DNA of 64,000 nucleotides from Chersky-840 sp963810195 (GCA_963810195.1 CAWEMO010000004.1:186001-250000); one strand, 5' to 3'; shown: positions 42,582-55,836, counted from the stretch's first letter. Notes: generated from the letters alone by a model not told the origin. Made by a program: numbers and translations.

Positions 42582-43070
42582 TCAGTCCCGAGGGAGCTGC
42601 ACACCGCCTCGCATGGTTGACTCGAGGCGCTCGAGCAGGGGGAGCTGCCCGGCGAGGAGCTTGGTGCGCGCGTCGCGCAAGGTGAACCACTCCGCCTTGT
42701 CGACCTCGGGGAACGTCCGGTGCTCACCCGAATGGGGAGGCCACTCCATTTCGAACACGTTGCTGGTCGTGGCGCGCGCGTCGATGTCGCCGTGCACCGC
42801 CCACGCCCGGACGCGCTTTCCTCCCGCCTGACGCACCTCCCCCAGGTCCAGGCGCGGGCCGGGCGGGGCGTGGCGCCCGAGCTCTTCGGCGAACTCGGCC
42901 TCGGCGCGCTGCGCAGGATCGTCACCCTCGTCGTACTCGCCCTTGGGGATGGACCACGCGCCGGCGTCCTTGCGCGCCCAGAAGGGCCCGCCGGGATGCA
43001 CCAGAAGGACCTCGACCTCTCCCCCGGGGCCCTCGCGGTACAGGAGCAGGCCCGCGCTCACTCTGGGCAC
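42582..43070 (-). CDS. NUDIX hydrolase
   Basis: This 162-residue protein has a slightly degenerate Nudix box, GEYDEGDDPAQRAEAEFAEELG: G-x5-D-x7-AE-F-x-EE-x-G, that is, E to D and R to A at two positions, with the three metal-binding Glu kept. The N-terminus (RVSAGLLLYREGPGGEVEVLLVHPGGPFW) is that of Ap4A/mutT-like NUDIX proteins, which often use a GGPFW-type loop. It might hydrolyse dinucleoside polyphosphates or damaged nucleotides. GTG 43070 with GGAGAG upstream is the likely start; in-frame GTG codons exist slightly upstream. It is convergent with the SDR. Confidence 0.87.
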   Translation of the reverse strand: MPRVSAGLLLYREGPGGEVEVLLVHPGGPFWARKDAGAWSIPKGEYDEGDDPAQRAEAEFAEELGRHAPPGPRLDLGEVRQAGGKRVRAWAVHGDIDARATTSNVFEMEWPPHSGEHRTFPEVDKAEWFTLRDARTKLLAGQLPLLERLESTMRGGVQLPRD

Positions 43071-43392
43071 CCGCACCCCACTCTCCGCCGCCACGGGGTG
43101 GTGCGGACACCGCCGCGTCCGGGGCAATAGGTGTGTTGGTAACACCACATGGCGTCGTATCCCCAGGGTGAGAGGGTTGTCGTTGCCGTCACAAAGCATA
43201 GGCGCGCGCGGTGGTTCCCCACTCAGCCCGCAACGATTGGCACGGGTCGTGTCGGTTCACTACGGTCGCCCCCGGAGGCCCTGCCGGGCGGCGGAGCTGC
43301 GGAGGAGACGGACAGCGTCATCGTTCGCGCGCCGCGACGTCGCGTCGTCAGGCCTCTGACCGCGTCGACGTGCGCGCATCACCGAACCGACC
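43071..43392. other. 322-bp divergent intergenic region
   Basis: This region lies between the NUDIX start (minus strand) and the CAP-like gene (plus). It has a small hairpin GGTGT-GTTGGTA-ACACC at 43130-43146. The segment GTCACAAAGC-ATAGG at about 43191 vaguely recalls c-di-GMP-I riboswitch sequence, but the rest of that consensus is absent. No gene is supported; both promoters presumably lie here. Confidence 0.4.
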
Positions 43393-44556
43393 ATGAGCCG
43401 CGAACCCGTCCCCACGTACGCGAACCGTGCGGCACGACGACAGAACGCCCGTCGCCCCGCGAGCCGGACGATCGCGCGCCTCGGCCTCATGGTGTCGCTT
43501 CCCGGCGCCACCGTCCTTGCCGCGACGGCCGGGCCCACCGCGGTGGCAACGGCGGGGAGCCGCCACAGCCACAACGGGCCGCCCGCGCCGCGCCCCACCC
43601 GCAAGGAGTCGCCCCTCGTGGCGATGCGGAGGATCATCGAGGCGGAACAGGCCGCCACGACCACAACCTCCACGACGCCGCACGTCCCACCGCCGACCCC
43701 CACGACGGTCCCGGCCCCTCCGGTCGCCGCCGTGGCCGCCGCCCCGGCGCCTGCACCCGCGCCGGCACCCGCGCCCGCACCCCGGGCCAAGCCCCCGACG
43801 CCCGCACCCGTGGTGCATCCCGCGCCGGCGCCCCGTCCCACGCCGCCGCCTGCGCCGCATCCGGCCCCCACGCCGACGCCGACAGCGGGGATCCTGCCTC
43901 CCGCCAACCCGCCGGCGAGCATCGCCCCCACTCCGCAGTTCGAGAGCACGTGCCTGGCCGACGGGCCCCTGTCGGCGCCATGCGTCGCGTCGACGCTCCA
44001 GGCCACCGACGTGGGGCGGGCCCGTGAGGGGCTCGGCGCCATGACCCTTCCCGGCAACTACTCGACGCTCACCCCGGCCGAGCAGTTGTTCGTGGTGGCC
44101 GACTCCGAGCGCGTGGACCGGGGGCTCCCGCCCGCGGTGGGGCTCGTCGCCGAGTTCGACGAGGACGCCCAGGCCGCCGCGCAGGCCGACACCGATCCGG
44201 CGCCGACCATCGTCCCCCCCGGGATCGGCGTCGTGCGGTGGGCGTCGAACTGGAGCGAGAACGCCGGAGCCCTGGGGTCGAATTACAACTGGATGTACGA
44301 CGACGGCCCCGGCTCGGGCAACCTCGGGTGCGTCGGCAACTCCAGCGGCTGCTGGGGGCACCGGGACAACATCCTGGGCTTCAGCGCCGCGCAGCTGGCC
44401 GCGTCGGGCGGCATTCTCGTGATGGGCGCCGGCGAGGCTTCCCCTGCCGCGGCGTCACCGTGGATGAGCGACGCCGAGCTCTTCGCCGTGATCAACCACG
44501 CCCCGGCGTACTACATCTACACCTGGGGCCAGGCGGTGGCGGCCGGAGCCCGCTGA
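43393..44556 (+). CDS. Exported CAP/SCP-like domain protein with Pro/Ala/Thr-rich stalk
   Basis: The protein has 387 residues. A basic n-region and a hydrophobic segment (about 27-50, LGLMVSLPGATVLAATAGPTAVATAG) act as a signal sequence. Residues about 85-185 are an extended Pro/Ala/Thr stalk made of AP and PTP repeats. The C-terminal globular domain (about 190-380) carries the CAP/SCP-type motif GCWGHRDNILGF plus a Cys pair. Bacterial CAP proteins are secreted; some are ligand-binding or protease-like. The stalk suggests spanning the cell wall. It ends at a hairpin and is convergent with an LPxTG protein. The start is ATG 43393. Confidence 0.8.
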   Translation: MSREPVPTYANRAARRQNARRPASRTIARLGLMVSLPGATVLAATAGPTAVATAGSRHSHNGPPAPRPTRKESPLVAMRRIIEAEQAATTTTSTTPHVPPPTPTTVPAPPVAAVAAAPAPAPAPAPAPAPRAKPPTPAPVVHPAPAPRPTPPPAPHPAPTPTPTAGILPPANPPASIAPTPQFESTCLADGPLSAPCVASTLQATDVGRAREGLGAMTLPGNYSTLTPAEQLFVVADSERVDRGLPPAVGLVAEFDEDAQAAAQADTDPAPTIVPPGIGVVRWASNWSENAGALGSNYNWMYDDGPGSGNLGCVGNSSGCWGHRDNILGFSAAQLAASGGILVMGAGEASPAAASPWMSDAELFAVINHAPAYYIYTWGQAVAAGAR

Positions 44557-44576
44557 GCTGCGCCCGAGCGGGCTCC
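44545..44576. terminator. Bidirectional hairpin spanning the CAP-like stop codon
   Basis: GGAGCCCGCT (44545-44554) and AGCGGGCTCC (44567-44576) form a perfect ten-base stem with a 12-base loop. The stop TGA (44554-44556) begins at the last base of the left arm. The gene on the other strand ends at 44587. Confidence 0.6.
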
Positions 44577-44586
44577 GCGGCCGGGC

Positions 44587-45792
44587 TCAGGCGCTCGTCC
44601 GCCTGCGGCGTGCGTTCGACAGTCCCACGAGGACGAGGCCGGCTCCGACCAGCGTCCCGCCCAGGACGGGCAGCAGCGGGTTGATCCCGGTGAAGGGAAG
44701 CGTGCCCGTCGCCGTCGTGCCCGTGGGGGTCCCCGTCCCACCGGGTGTGCCGGTGCCGGTCCCACCGGGTGTGCCGGTGCCGGTGGAGGTCGTTCCGTTG
44801 GGGCTCGGCGTCTTGGCGTTGGCGTTGACACTGTCCGACGTGGTCGCGGTGGTGGTGCCGGTCGGCGTCGTGCACGTCGGCGTGGTGATGGTGTCGGTGT
44901 CGAGGGTGACCGCGCCGTTGCGGGCCAGCGCCCGGCCGACGATTGTCGTTCCCGTCGTCACGGTGATCGACGTCAGCGCCAGGATGGTCCCCCGGAAGCT
45001 GGATGCCGTGCCGAGCGTCGCCGAGCTGCCGACCTGCCAGAAGACGTTGCAGGCCTGGGCGCCGTTGGTCAGGACGACGCTGCTGGCGGTAGCCGTGGTC
45101 AGGGTGGAGCCGGCCTGGAAGACGAAGAGCGCATTCGGGTTCCCGCCCCCGTTGAGGGTCAGCGCCCCGGTGAGCCCGAGCGACGAGGCCGAGTTGTAGA
45201 TGCCGGGAGTCAGCGTGTGCCCGCCGAGGTCGGCGGCGACAGCGGTCGTCGGCCCCTCGCCCGCCGCGGTGTTGTAGGCGGTCACGAGATCCGTCTTGGC
45301 ACCCTGGGTCACGGCGTCACCGCCGTGGTTGGTCCCGGTGATGGTCATCGAGGCCGCTCCCGAGATGGACGTGGTGGGGAAGGTGCCGAGGTCCCCGTTG
45401 ATCGTGGTGGGGCCGGTGTTCGTGACCCCGGCGCCGGCGAGGACGGCAAAGCTGCCCGCGGTCCCGAGGCCGACCGGAGCCTGAGCGGCATCGGCGGTGG
45501 CGGCGGGGAGCAGGATGACGACCCCCATGGCGATGACCGCGAGGGGCGCGGACCAGCGGGGAATGTGTCGGGAAGGTCGGGAGGTACGTCGCCGCGGAGA
45601 TGCGGCTCCCTCGGATGCTGTGACTGCTGGGTTCGTAAAGATGGCGCGCCTCTTCTGTTGGATCGAGAGGTCGCGTCGAGCCTCGGCGACGAGCAAACAT
45701 ATCTGGGCACGCTGTCTGAACCGGGCGCCCCTCTCAGGGGTCGTGTACGTGATCGACACCCGGCTTTCATTCCTTGAGGTCCGCTTGTCCAC
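44587..45792 (-). CDS. Ice-binding-like (DUF3494) surface protein with LPxTG anchor
   Basis: A signal region (PLAVIAMGVVILLPAATADAAQA) precedes a DUF3494 domain of about 200 residues (LGTAGSFAVLAGAGVTNTGPTTINGDLGT... to ...VGRALARNGAVTLDTDTIT), the beta-helical ice-binding/adhesion fold. A Thr/Gly/Pro linker follows, then the sorting signal LPFTG (codons at 44686-44700), a hydrophobic stretch and an RRRR tail. Sortase would attach it to peptidoglycan. The start is unclear: GTG 45792 gives a leader of about 80 residues before the hydrophobic core, so the real start probably lies within 45590-45720. DUF3494 proteins are also found outside cold habitats, so adhesion is an alternative role. Confidence 0.85.
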   Translation of the reverse strand: MDKRTSRNESRVSITYTTPERGARFRQRAQICLLVAEARRDLSIQQKRRAIFTNPAVTASEGAASPRRRTSRPSRHIPRWSAPLAVIAMGVVILLPAATADAAQAPVGLGTAGSFAVLAGAGVTNTGPTTINGDLGTFPTTSISGAASMTITGTNHGGDAVTQGAKTDLVTAYNTAAGEGPTTAVAADLGGHTLTPGIYNSASSLGLTGALTLNGGGNPNALFVFQAGSTLTTATASSVVLTNGAQACNVFWQVGSSATLGTASSFRGTILALTSITVTTGTTIVGRALARNGAVTLDTDTITTPTCTTPTGTTTATTSDSVNANAKTPSPNGTTSTGTGTPGGTGTGTPGGTGTPTGTTATGTLPFTGINPLLPVLGGTLVGAGLVLVGLSNARRRRTSA

Positions 45793-47175
45793 GGCCGCAC
45801 AACAATCTCGTTCTCAAGGTGGCGCGGGACGGTTCGTGGGCCGCAGTGCGGACGATCGGTTTCCCACCTTCTCCTCTAGAGCGGTGGAGGCGGGGCTCGC
45901 GGCCGTCTTCACCTTTCCACTACGCCACGAGGACCACCAGCTCGGTGCGCTCGACCTGTACCGCAACATCGCCGGTCCCATGAACGACCGGGCGATGACC
46001 GCAGCCCAGACCTTGGCTGACGTCGCGGCCGCCTACCTCCTGAACGCACAGGCACGTTCGGATCTCGAGGACTCCTCGGAGCGGGCGCGTGAGAGCGCTC
46101 CACGACAGTCTTACGGGTCTGCCGAACAGGACCCTGCTGGTCCAGCGCCTCGTCCATGCAATCCTCCGGTGCCGGAGGTCCGAGAAGCTGGTGGTTGTCC
46201 TGTTCGTCGATCTCGACCGCTTCGAGGTGATCAACGACACTTTCGGTCACCATGTCGGCGACGAGTTGCTCATCTCGGTGGGAGCTCGACTTACCGAGCT
46301 GCTTCGACCTGCGACACCTTGGCGCGCCTCGCTGGAGATGAGTTCGTCATCTTGTGCGAAGACCTCGATCACACGTCTCAGGTTGAGCCGCTCGCGGCGC
46401 GGGTCGACTCGGCGCTGAGCACAGCCTTCGATCTTTCGGGTATCGAGGTGCAGGTGAGCGCGAGCGTCGGTATCGTGGCGACCGCTGACGGGCGGATCAC
46501 AGGGGTAGAAGCGCTTCTCCGGCGGGCTCATCCCCTCCGTGGGATCGTCCCACCCGACACCATCGTCCCTCTCGCCGAGCAGTCCAGGCTCATCGTCGAG
46601 ATCGGGCAATGGGTGCTCGCCCAGGCATCCGTGGACCTGCGGCGCAGGCAACACCGCGACCATTCAGGGCTCGAGATTTCTGTGAACATCTCGTCGTGTC
46701 AGCTGATGGCTCCCGACTTTGTCGCCATGGTGGCCGACATTCTCAGCGAGACCCATACCGATCCGCGACAGGTCACGCTCGAGATCACCGAGATGTCTTC
46801 ATCCAGGACAGTGAGCGTGCCCTGGTCGTGCTGCACGACCTCAGGCGACTCGGGCCGAAGCTCGCGCTCGACGACTTCGGAACCGGTTTCTCCTCTCTGA
46901 GCTATCTCAAGCAGTTTCCTGTCAATGCTGTCGAGATCGGCCAGGTCTTCGTCGCCGATCTCGGCCGGGAGCCCACGAGTCGGCTCATCGTGAGCGCAAT
47001 CGTCAGACTTGCGCACAGCCTGGAGATGAGCGTCGTGGCCGAAGGAATCGAAACCGACGACCAATACCGTGAGGTCGTCGCGCCGGAGTGCGATTCGTAT
47101 CAGGGCAATTTCTTCGCGCGGCCCACTTCCGCCGGCGCCCTCCAATCGTTAATGGCCACTGCCGCCTCGGCGTGA
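45781..47175 (+). pseudogene. Degenerate GAF-GGDEF-EAL gene
   Basis: The remains of one gene are spread over several frames. A GAF C-terminal part (FSSRAVEAGLAAVFTFPLRHEDHQLGALDLYR, at about 45860-46090) is followed, after a frame change near 46090, by the GGDEF N-part (LHDSLTGLPNRTLLVQRL, FVDLDRFEVINDTFGHHVGDELL). A second change near 46310 leads to ARLAGDEFVILCED. The text then jumps from VSASVGIVATAD directly to GRITGVEALLRRAHP: the end of GGDEF and the start of EAL are deleted. A further change near 46795 leads to LALDDFGTGFSSLSYLKQFP and EGIE. With at least three frameshifts and a deletion, this cannot be explained as one sequence error. Confidence 0.9.
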
Positions 47176-47310
47176 TCGGTGCCGCTGGCGTGCTTCCCGC
47201 GTTCCCGAAGATCCGGTCTCAGGTTTCATAGGCGACGAGCCGATCACATCACGAGGATTTGATGTCAGGCCGTTCCCCAGCAACTGGCACGCCTGCCTCT
47301 GGAGGCTGCC

Positions 47311-49407
47311 ATGTTGGATTCCGCAGAGCCCATCGCCGACTCGGTCGACCCCACGGTCCTCCTGAGCGTCCTGGCCCAGGTCAAGTTCGGTGACTTCAGC
47401 GCCCGGATGCCCCGGGAATGGACCGGCGTGGCCGGCAAGGTTGCGGACGGCCTGAACGACGTCATCATCGCCAACCAAGCACTCGAGGCCGAGCTGGCCC
47501 GGGTGAGCCAGATGGTTGGCGAGGAAGGTCGCCTCTCGCAGAGGGTCGTCCTGGGCGGATCAGCCCAGAGCTGGTCGGGCAGCGTCCAATCGGTCAACAA
47601 TCTGATCGAGGCCTTGGTGCGTCCCACCAGCGAGATGCAGCGTGTGATCGGGGCGGTCGCCGACGGAGACCTCAGCAAGAAGGTCGCGGTCGAGGTCCAC
47701 GGCGAGATGCTCGAGCTCAAGAACACCATCAACGCCATGGTCGACCAGCTGATCGGGTTCGTTTCCGAATTGACTCGTGTGGCGCGTGAAGTCGGCACGG
47801 AGGGCAAGCTCGGCCAGGCCGCGGCGGTCACCATCGAGGTGGGCGGAGTGTGGAAGGACCTGACCGACAACGTCAACCTCATGGCCGGCAACCTCACCGG
47901 GCAGGTGCGAAACATCGCCGAGGTGACCACCGCCGTGGCCAACGGCGACCTCAGCAAGAAGATCTCGATCGACGTGAAGGGCGAGTTTCTCGAGCTCAAG
48001 AACACCGTGAATGCCATGGTGGACCAACTCAACGCATTCGCCGGCGAGGTGACACGCGTGGCGCGCGAGGTCGGGGTCGAGGGCAAACTCGGTGGCCAGG
48101 CTCAATCGAAGGAGGTAGCCGGCGTCTGGAAGGACCTCACAGACAACGTGAACCAGTTGGCCGCCAACCTCACCAACCAGGTACGAGCGATCGCCGAGGT
48201 CGCCACAGCGGTGACCGAGGGCGACCTGACCCGCCAGGTGTCGATGGAGGCCAGCGGCGAGGTGGCGGGGCTGAAGGACACGCTCAACGAGATGATCCGT
48301 AACCTCCGCGAGACGACAAGGCAGAACGTCGAGCAGGACTGGTTGAAGACCAACCGGGAGCGCTTCACCCGAATGCTCCAGGGGCAGGACAATCTCGTGA
48401 CCGTGTCCAACATGATCCTCTCCGAGCTCGCCACGTTGGTGTCGGTCCAGCATGGCGTCTTCTACTCGATGACCAACCCCACCGACGGCAGTGAAGCGGT
48501 GCTCGAGCTCCAAGCTGGTTACGGCTTCGAGGAGCGACGCCACCTGGCGACGTCGTTCCGGTTGGGCGAGGGCCTCGTCGGACAATGCGGTAAGGAGAAG
48601 AAGCGGATCCTTCTCACCGAGGTTCCCGGCGACTACGTCAGGATCAGCTCCGGGCTTGGGGCATCGGCTCCCCTCAACATCATCGCCATGCCGGTCCTGT
48701 TCGAAGGGACGTTGTGCGCGGTGATCGAGCTCGCCTCGTTCTCATCGTTCTCGATCACGCACCAGACGTTCCTCGACTCGATCACCGAGAGCATCGGGAT
48801 TGTCCTGAGCACGATCCAAGCCTCGGCGCTCACCGAGACCCTGCTCCAGCAGGCCCAGTCACTGGCCGAGGAGCTCCGCGCCCAGCAGGGCGAGCTGCGC
48901 GAGTCCAACGAGGGCCTCGAGCGCCAGGCGACTCTCTTGGCCGAGCGCAACAGGGAGGCGTCGAACAGGAACCAGGAGATCGAGTCGTCCAAGCGACTTC
49001 TCGAGGAGAAAGCCGCACAACTGGCAATCTCGTCGAAGTACAAGTCCGAGTTCATCGCCAACATGTCCCATGAGCTTCGCACCCCGTTGAACAGTCTGCT
49101 GATCCTCGCAGAGCAGCTCAAGGACAACCCCGACAACAACATGACCGACACTCAGGTCCAGTACGCGAACGTCATCAGCACCTCCGGTAAGGAGCTGATG
49201 AGCCTCCTCAACAGCATTCTCGACCTGGCCAAGGTCGAGTCGGGGACCATGGAGGCGGACTTGGCGGAGCTTTCCGTGAGCGAGCTCAGGGACACTCTGC
49301 TCAGCGAGTTCGAGCTCGTCGCCAAGGGAAAGGGCCTCGCCTACGCTATAGACCTCGCGCCGGGTGCTCCCGCGACCATCGTCACCGACACGCAACGACT
49401 GCGCTAG
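47311..49407 (+). CDS. Poly-HAMP/GAF hybrid histidine kinase, N-terminal part up to an in-frame amber codon
   Basis: This 698-residue protein has three or more HAMP-like repeats of about 92 residues (about 100-390; repeated VWKDLTDNVNxxAxNLTxQVR and GDLSKKI segments), as in group III hybrid kinases. A GAF domain (about 400-530), a long coiled coil (about 535-580) and HisKA with H587 (FIANMSHELRTPLNS) follow. It stops at TAG 49405-49407 inside the N-box, where relatives read QRLRQILKNLLANA; the frame then continues unbroken to 50943. As written, the product lacks its ATPase and receivers. The start is ATG 47311 with GGAGG upstream. No membrane segment, so a cytosolic sensor. Confidence 0.85.
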   Translation: MLDSAEPIADSVDPTVLLSVLAQVKFGDFSARMPREWTGVAGKVADGLNDVIIANQALEAELARVSQMVGEEGRLSQRVVLGGSAQSWSGSVQSVNNLIEALVRPTSEMQRVIGAVADGDLSKKVAVEVHGEMLELKNTINAMVDQLIGFVSELTRVAREVGTEGKLGQAAAVTIEVGGVWKDLTDNVNLMAGNLTGQVRNIAEVTTAVANGDLSKKISIDVKGEFLELKNTVNAMVDQLNAFAGEVTRVAREVGVEGKLGGQAQSKEVAGVWKDLTDNVNQLAANLTNQVRAIAEVATAVTEGDLTRQVSMEASGEVAGLKDTLNEMIRNLRETTRQNVEQDWLKTNRERFTRMLQGQDNLVTVSNMILSELATLVSVQHGVFYSMTNPTDGSEAVLELQAGYGFEERRHLATSFRLGEGLVGQCGKEKKRILLTEVPGDYVRISSGLGASAPLNIIAMPVLFEGTLCAVIELASFSSFSITHQTFLDSITESIGIVLSTIQASALTETLLQQAQSLAEELRAQQGELRESNEGLERQATLLAERNREASNRNQEIESSKRLLEEKAAQLAISSKYKSEFIANMSHELRTPLNSLLILAEQLKDNPDNNMTDTQVQYANVISTSGKELMSLLNSILDLAKVESGTMEADLAELSVSELRDTLLSEFELVAKGKGLAYAIDLAPGAPATIVTDTQRLR

Positions 49408-49419
49408 ATCCTCAAGAAC

Positions 49420-53384
<3,965 letters not shown>

Positions 53385-53394
53385 TGGTTCTGCT

Positions 53395-53823
53395 TTGTCG
53401 AGTCTCCCCCGTGGAATCGCTTCAGTCCGAGCCGCCGTGCACCGATACAACGATGTGGAGCACGAGAGGAATCTGGCACTTGAAGAGATCGCGGTGTATC
53501 CAGATCCGAGCGCCTCGGCCGTAGGGAGTCTCGAGAGCGACGTTGGTCCCGAGGTGTACCGGGAACTGCTGACCGCATTTCTCGCCCATCTTTCCGTGCA
53601 GGTCGTGGAGCTCAACAGGGCATCTGCGATCGCAGACGTCCCGGCGGCCCAGTACGTGGCCCACCAGATGAAAGGCGCAGCGTTCAGCTTCGGAGCTGTC
53701 CGCCTCGATGAGCTCGCCGGTCGACTACTCGGGATCCGCCTCGACCAGGACGAAGACCTCCGGTCGCTCGTGAGCGAGCTCGAAGATGAAGTCCGCTCAC
53801 TCCAAGACGTCGTCAGCGTCTAG
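53395..53823 (+). CDS. Hpt domain phosphotransfer protein
   Basis: This protein of about 142 residues has a C-terminal four-helix Hpt domain (about 45-140). The phospho-accepting His is in VAHQMKGAAFSFGAVRLDELAGRL (His90 if translation starts at TTG 53395). The pattern HxxKGxA is the classic Hpt box. TTG 53395 is 11 bases after the kinase stop; an in-frame GTG at 53437 is an alternative that leaves the Hpt domain complete. It would shuttle phosphate between the hybrid kinase receivers and the downstream receiver protein. Confidence 0.85.
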   Translation: MSSLPRGIASVRAAVHRYNDVEHERNLALEEIAVYPDPSASAVGSLESDVGPEVYRELLTAFLAHLSVQVVELNRASAIADVPAAQYVAHQMKGAAFSFGAVRLDELAGRLLGIRLDQDEDLRSLVSELEDEVRSLQDVVSV

Positions 53824-53834
53824 GCGGCGCCGAC

Positions 53835-55414
53835 ATGCCCAACGCCTCAACAGCGATGACCGGCGTCCTGGTCATGACATCCCCGCTGGGCGGCGCGGAT
53901 TCCAGGGCTGATCACAACCGCCTCGCCGAGACCGTGCTCGTCTCCGGTGAGGAGTTGGTCGGCATCCTCAACGATATTCTGGACTTTGCCCGGATCGACA
54001 CCGGTCGCCTCAAGCTGGAGTCCATCGACTTCGATCTCAGGAGCGTTGTTGAGGACGTGGCTGACCTGCTCAGTGCGCCGCCCCACGACCGCGCTCTGGA
54101 GTTGACGTGTGTGTTTCCGACCGACATGTCCGTCACGGTGCGCGGCGACCCAGTCAGGCTTCGCAGCGTGGTACGGAATCTGGTCGGCAATGCCGTCAGA
54201 TTCACCCCGTCCGGCAAGGTGCAGCTGAAGCTGACTGTGGGCGACGGCGACGAGCTTACGACGATGGTCCGCTTCGAGGTGGTCGGGACCGCGATGGGCG
54301 TGGCCCACGCCGATCAGCCCACCTTGTTCGAGTCGCTCTCCCAGGTCGATGCTGAGACCATCCGCTCCTACGGTGCTGTGGGTCTGGGTCTCGCCATGTC
54401 CCACCAGCTGGTCGAATTGATGGGGGGCCGGATCGGCGTCAAGAGTGAGCCGGGCCGCGGCGGCGCATTTTGGTTCACCGTTCCCCTCCAGAGGGGCCGG
54501 TACGTGTCGAACATCGTTCCCCGGGCTCAACACGCCGAGCATGGGGAACAGGTCAGAGACGACGTGTTCGCCGCCACGCCAGCACCACGACTGCAGCCAC
54601 CAGGGCGCTCCCACCAGGTCCTCCTGGCCGAGGACAACCCGGTGAACCAGCGGGTGGCCTCCGCAATGCTGGAGAACCTCGGCTTCCAGGTCGACGTGGT
54701 GGCCGACGGAGCCCAGGCGGTGCAAGCCGCGGCCTCCACCTCGTACCAGGCCATCCTCATGGACGGGCAGATGCCCGTACTGGACGGCTATCAGGCGACG
54801 ACCGAGATCCGGCGTCTGAGCCAAGGATCGCGTCGCACTCCCATCATCGCTGTGACAGGCTCGGCCATGAAGTCCGACCAGCAGCGGTGCCTGGCCGCGG
54901 GTATGGACGACTATCTGGCCAAACCGCTCAACCTCAACGCGTTGGCCGACATCCTGAGGCGGTGGACATCGGACGCATCGGATCCACCTCCGGCCTCGAC
55001 CCGGCCGAGGCGCCCCCGGCGGTCCATGTCGGCTTGGACCACCTGCACGATCCTGACCGGCCGGCGCTCGACGCTCAGGTCGTGGACCGGCTGCAACGCC
55101 TGGGCAACGCCGCGGGCGAGGACCTCATGGGGCAGCTGTCCACGCTCTTCCTCGCTGACGCGGACGTCAGGGTGGTCGCGATCCGCGATGCGCTCGGACG
55201 CGACGATGCCGCCGCGGTGGTGCGCGCCGCGCACACCCTGAGCGGCGCCAGCGCCAACCTCGGCGCCACGGTCCTGGCGCGACTGTGTGTCACCTTCGCA
55301 GCAGACAGTGCCGTCGGCGACCTCGGCGGGGCAGAGGCGCTGCTCGAAGCGATCGAAGAGGAGCTCGGACGGGTCCGCGCCTCGCTCTTGTCGCCGACGG
55401 CGGCGTCATGCTGA
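53835..55414 (+). pseudogene. Degenerate hybrid kinase (no phospho-His) with REC and frameshifted Hpt domain
   Basis: The N-terminus starts inside HisKA: the H-box is absent (MTGVLVMTSPLGG aligns just after it) and LNDILDFARIDTGRLKLE follows. The ATPase keeps the N-box Asn but reads VVGTAMGVAH where SDTGxGI is expected, and YGAVGLGLA instead of GGTGLGL. The receiver is intact (Asp310, AILMDGQMPVLDG). After about 54985 the frame is lost; a +2 frame then gives a linker and an Hpt domain with its His at 55232-55234 (AHTLSGASANLG), ending at 55414. The original-frame product ends at 55241. It looks like a kinase decaying to a REC-Hpt carrier, or a pseudokinase. Confidence 0.8.
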
Positions 55415-55836
55415 TCCTCCTCGCCGAGGACGACCCCACCAGCATGCTCATCGCCGAGACGGCGCTGCGGAACCTGGGCCACGAGTGCTGCACCGCCACC
55501 GACGGAGCCCAGGCCTGGGAGCTCTTCCAGACCCGCCGTCCCGAGGTGGTCGTCTGCGACTGGCTCATGCCCGGGATGAGCGGCCCCGAGCTCTGCCGCA
55601 AGATCCGGTCGCATCCGGCCCGGTACACCTACCTGATCATGCTCACCAGCCAAAGTTCCCGGGACCAGATCGTCGAGGGGATGACGGCGGGCGCCGATGA
55701 CTATCAGGTCAAGCCGCTCGACGTCGACGACCTCGAGGCCCGTCTGATCGCCGCCGAGCGAGTCACCTCTCTGCATCGCCGCCTGGCCCATGAGCGGACC
55801 AAGTTGGCGTCCGTCGCCAGGAGCAGGCACTTCTGA
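55408..55836 (+). CDS. Single-domain response regulator
   Basis: This 142-residue receiver has Asp51 in VVVCDWLMPGMSG, the acidic pair in LLAEDDPTS, Thr/Ser in MLTSQSS, and Lys102 in QVKPLD. A short C-terminal helix (ERVTSLHRRLAHERTKLASVARSRHF) has no DNA-binding domain, so it probably acts through protein contact or as a phosphate sink or shuttle. ATG 55408 overlaps the end of the Hpt frame by seven bases. This is the distal receiver of the island. An output protein is not obvious; the GAF-ANTAR genes downstream are candidates. Confidence 0.9.
   Translation: MLILLAEDDPTSMLIAETALRNLGHECCTATDGAQAWELFQTRRPEVVVCDWLMPGMSGPELCRKIRSHPARYTYLIMLTSQSSRDQIVEGMTAGADDYQVKPLDVDDLEARLIAAERVTSLHRRLAHERTKLASVARSRHF

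Noticed and set aside
43140..43330. c-di-GMP or c-di-AMP riboswitch upstream of the CAP-like gene
   Set aside because: Only short pieces (CAAAGC-like, GGGTGA-like) fit; the conserved core and pairing could not be reconstructed by hand.
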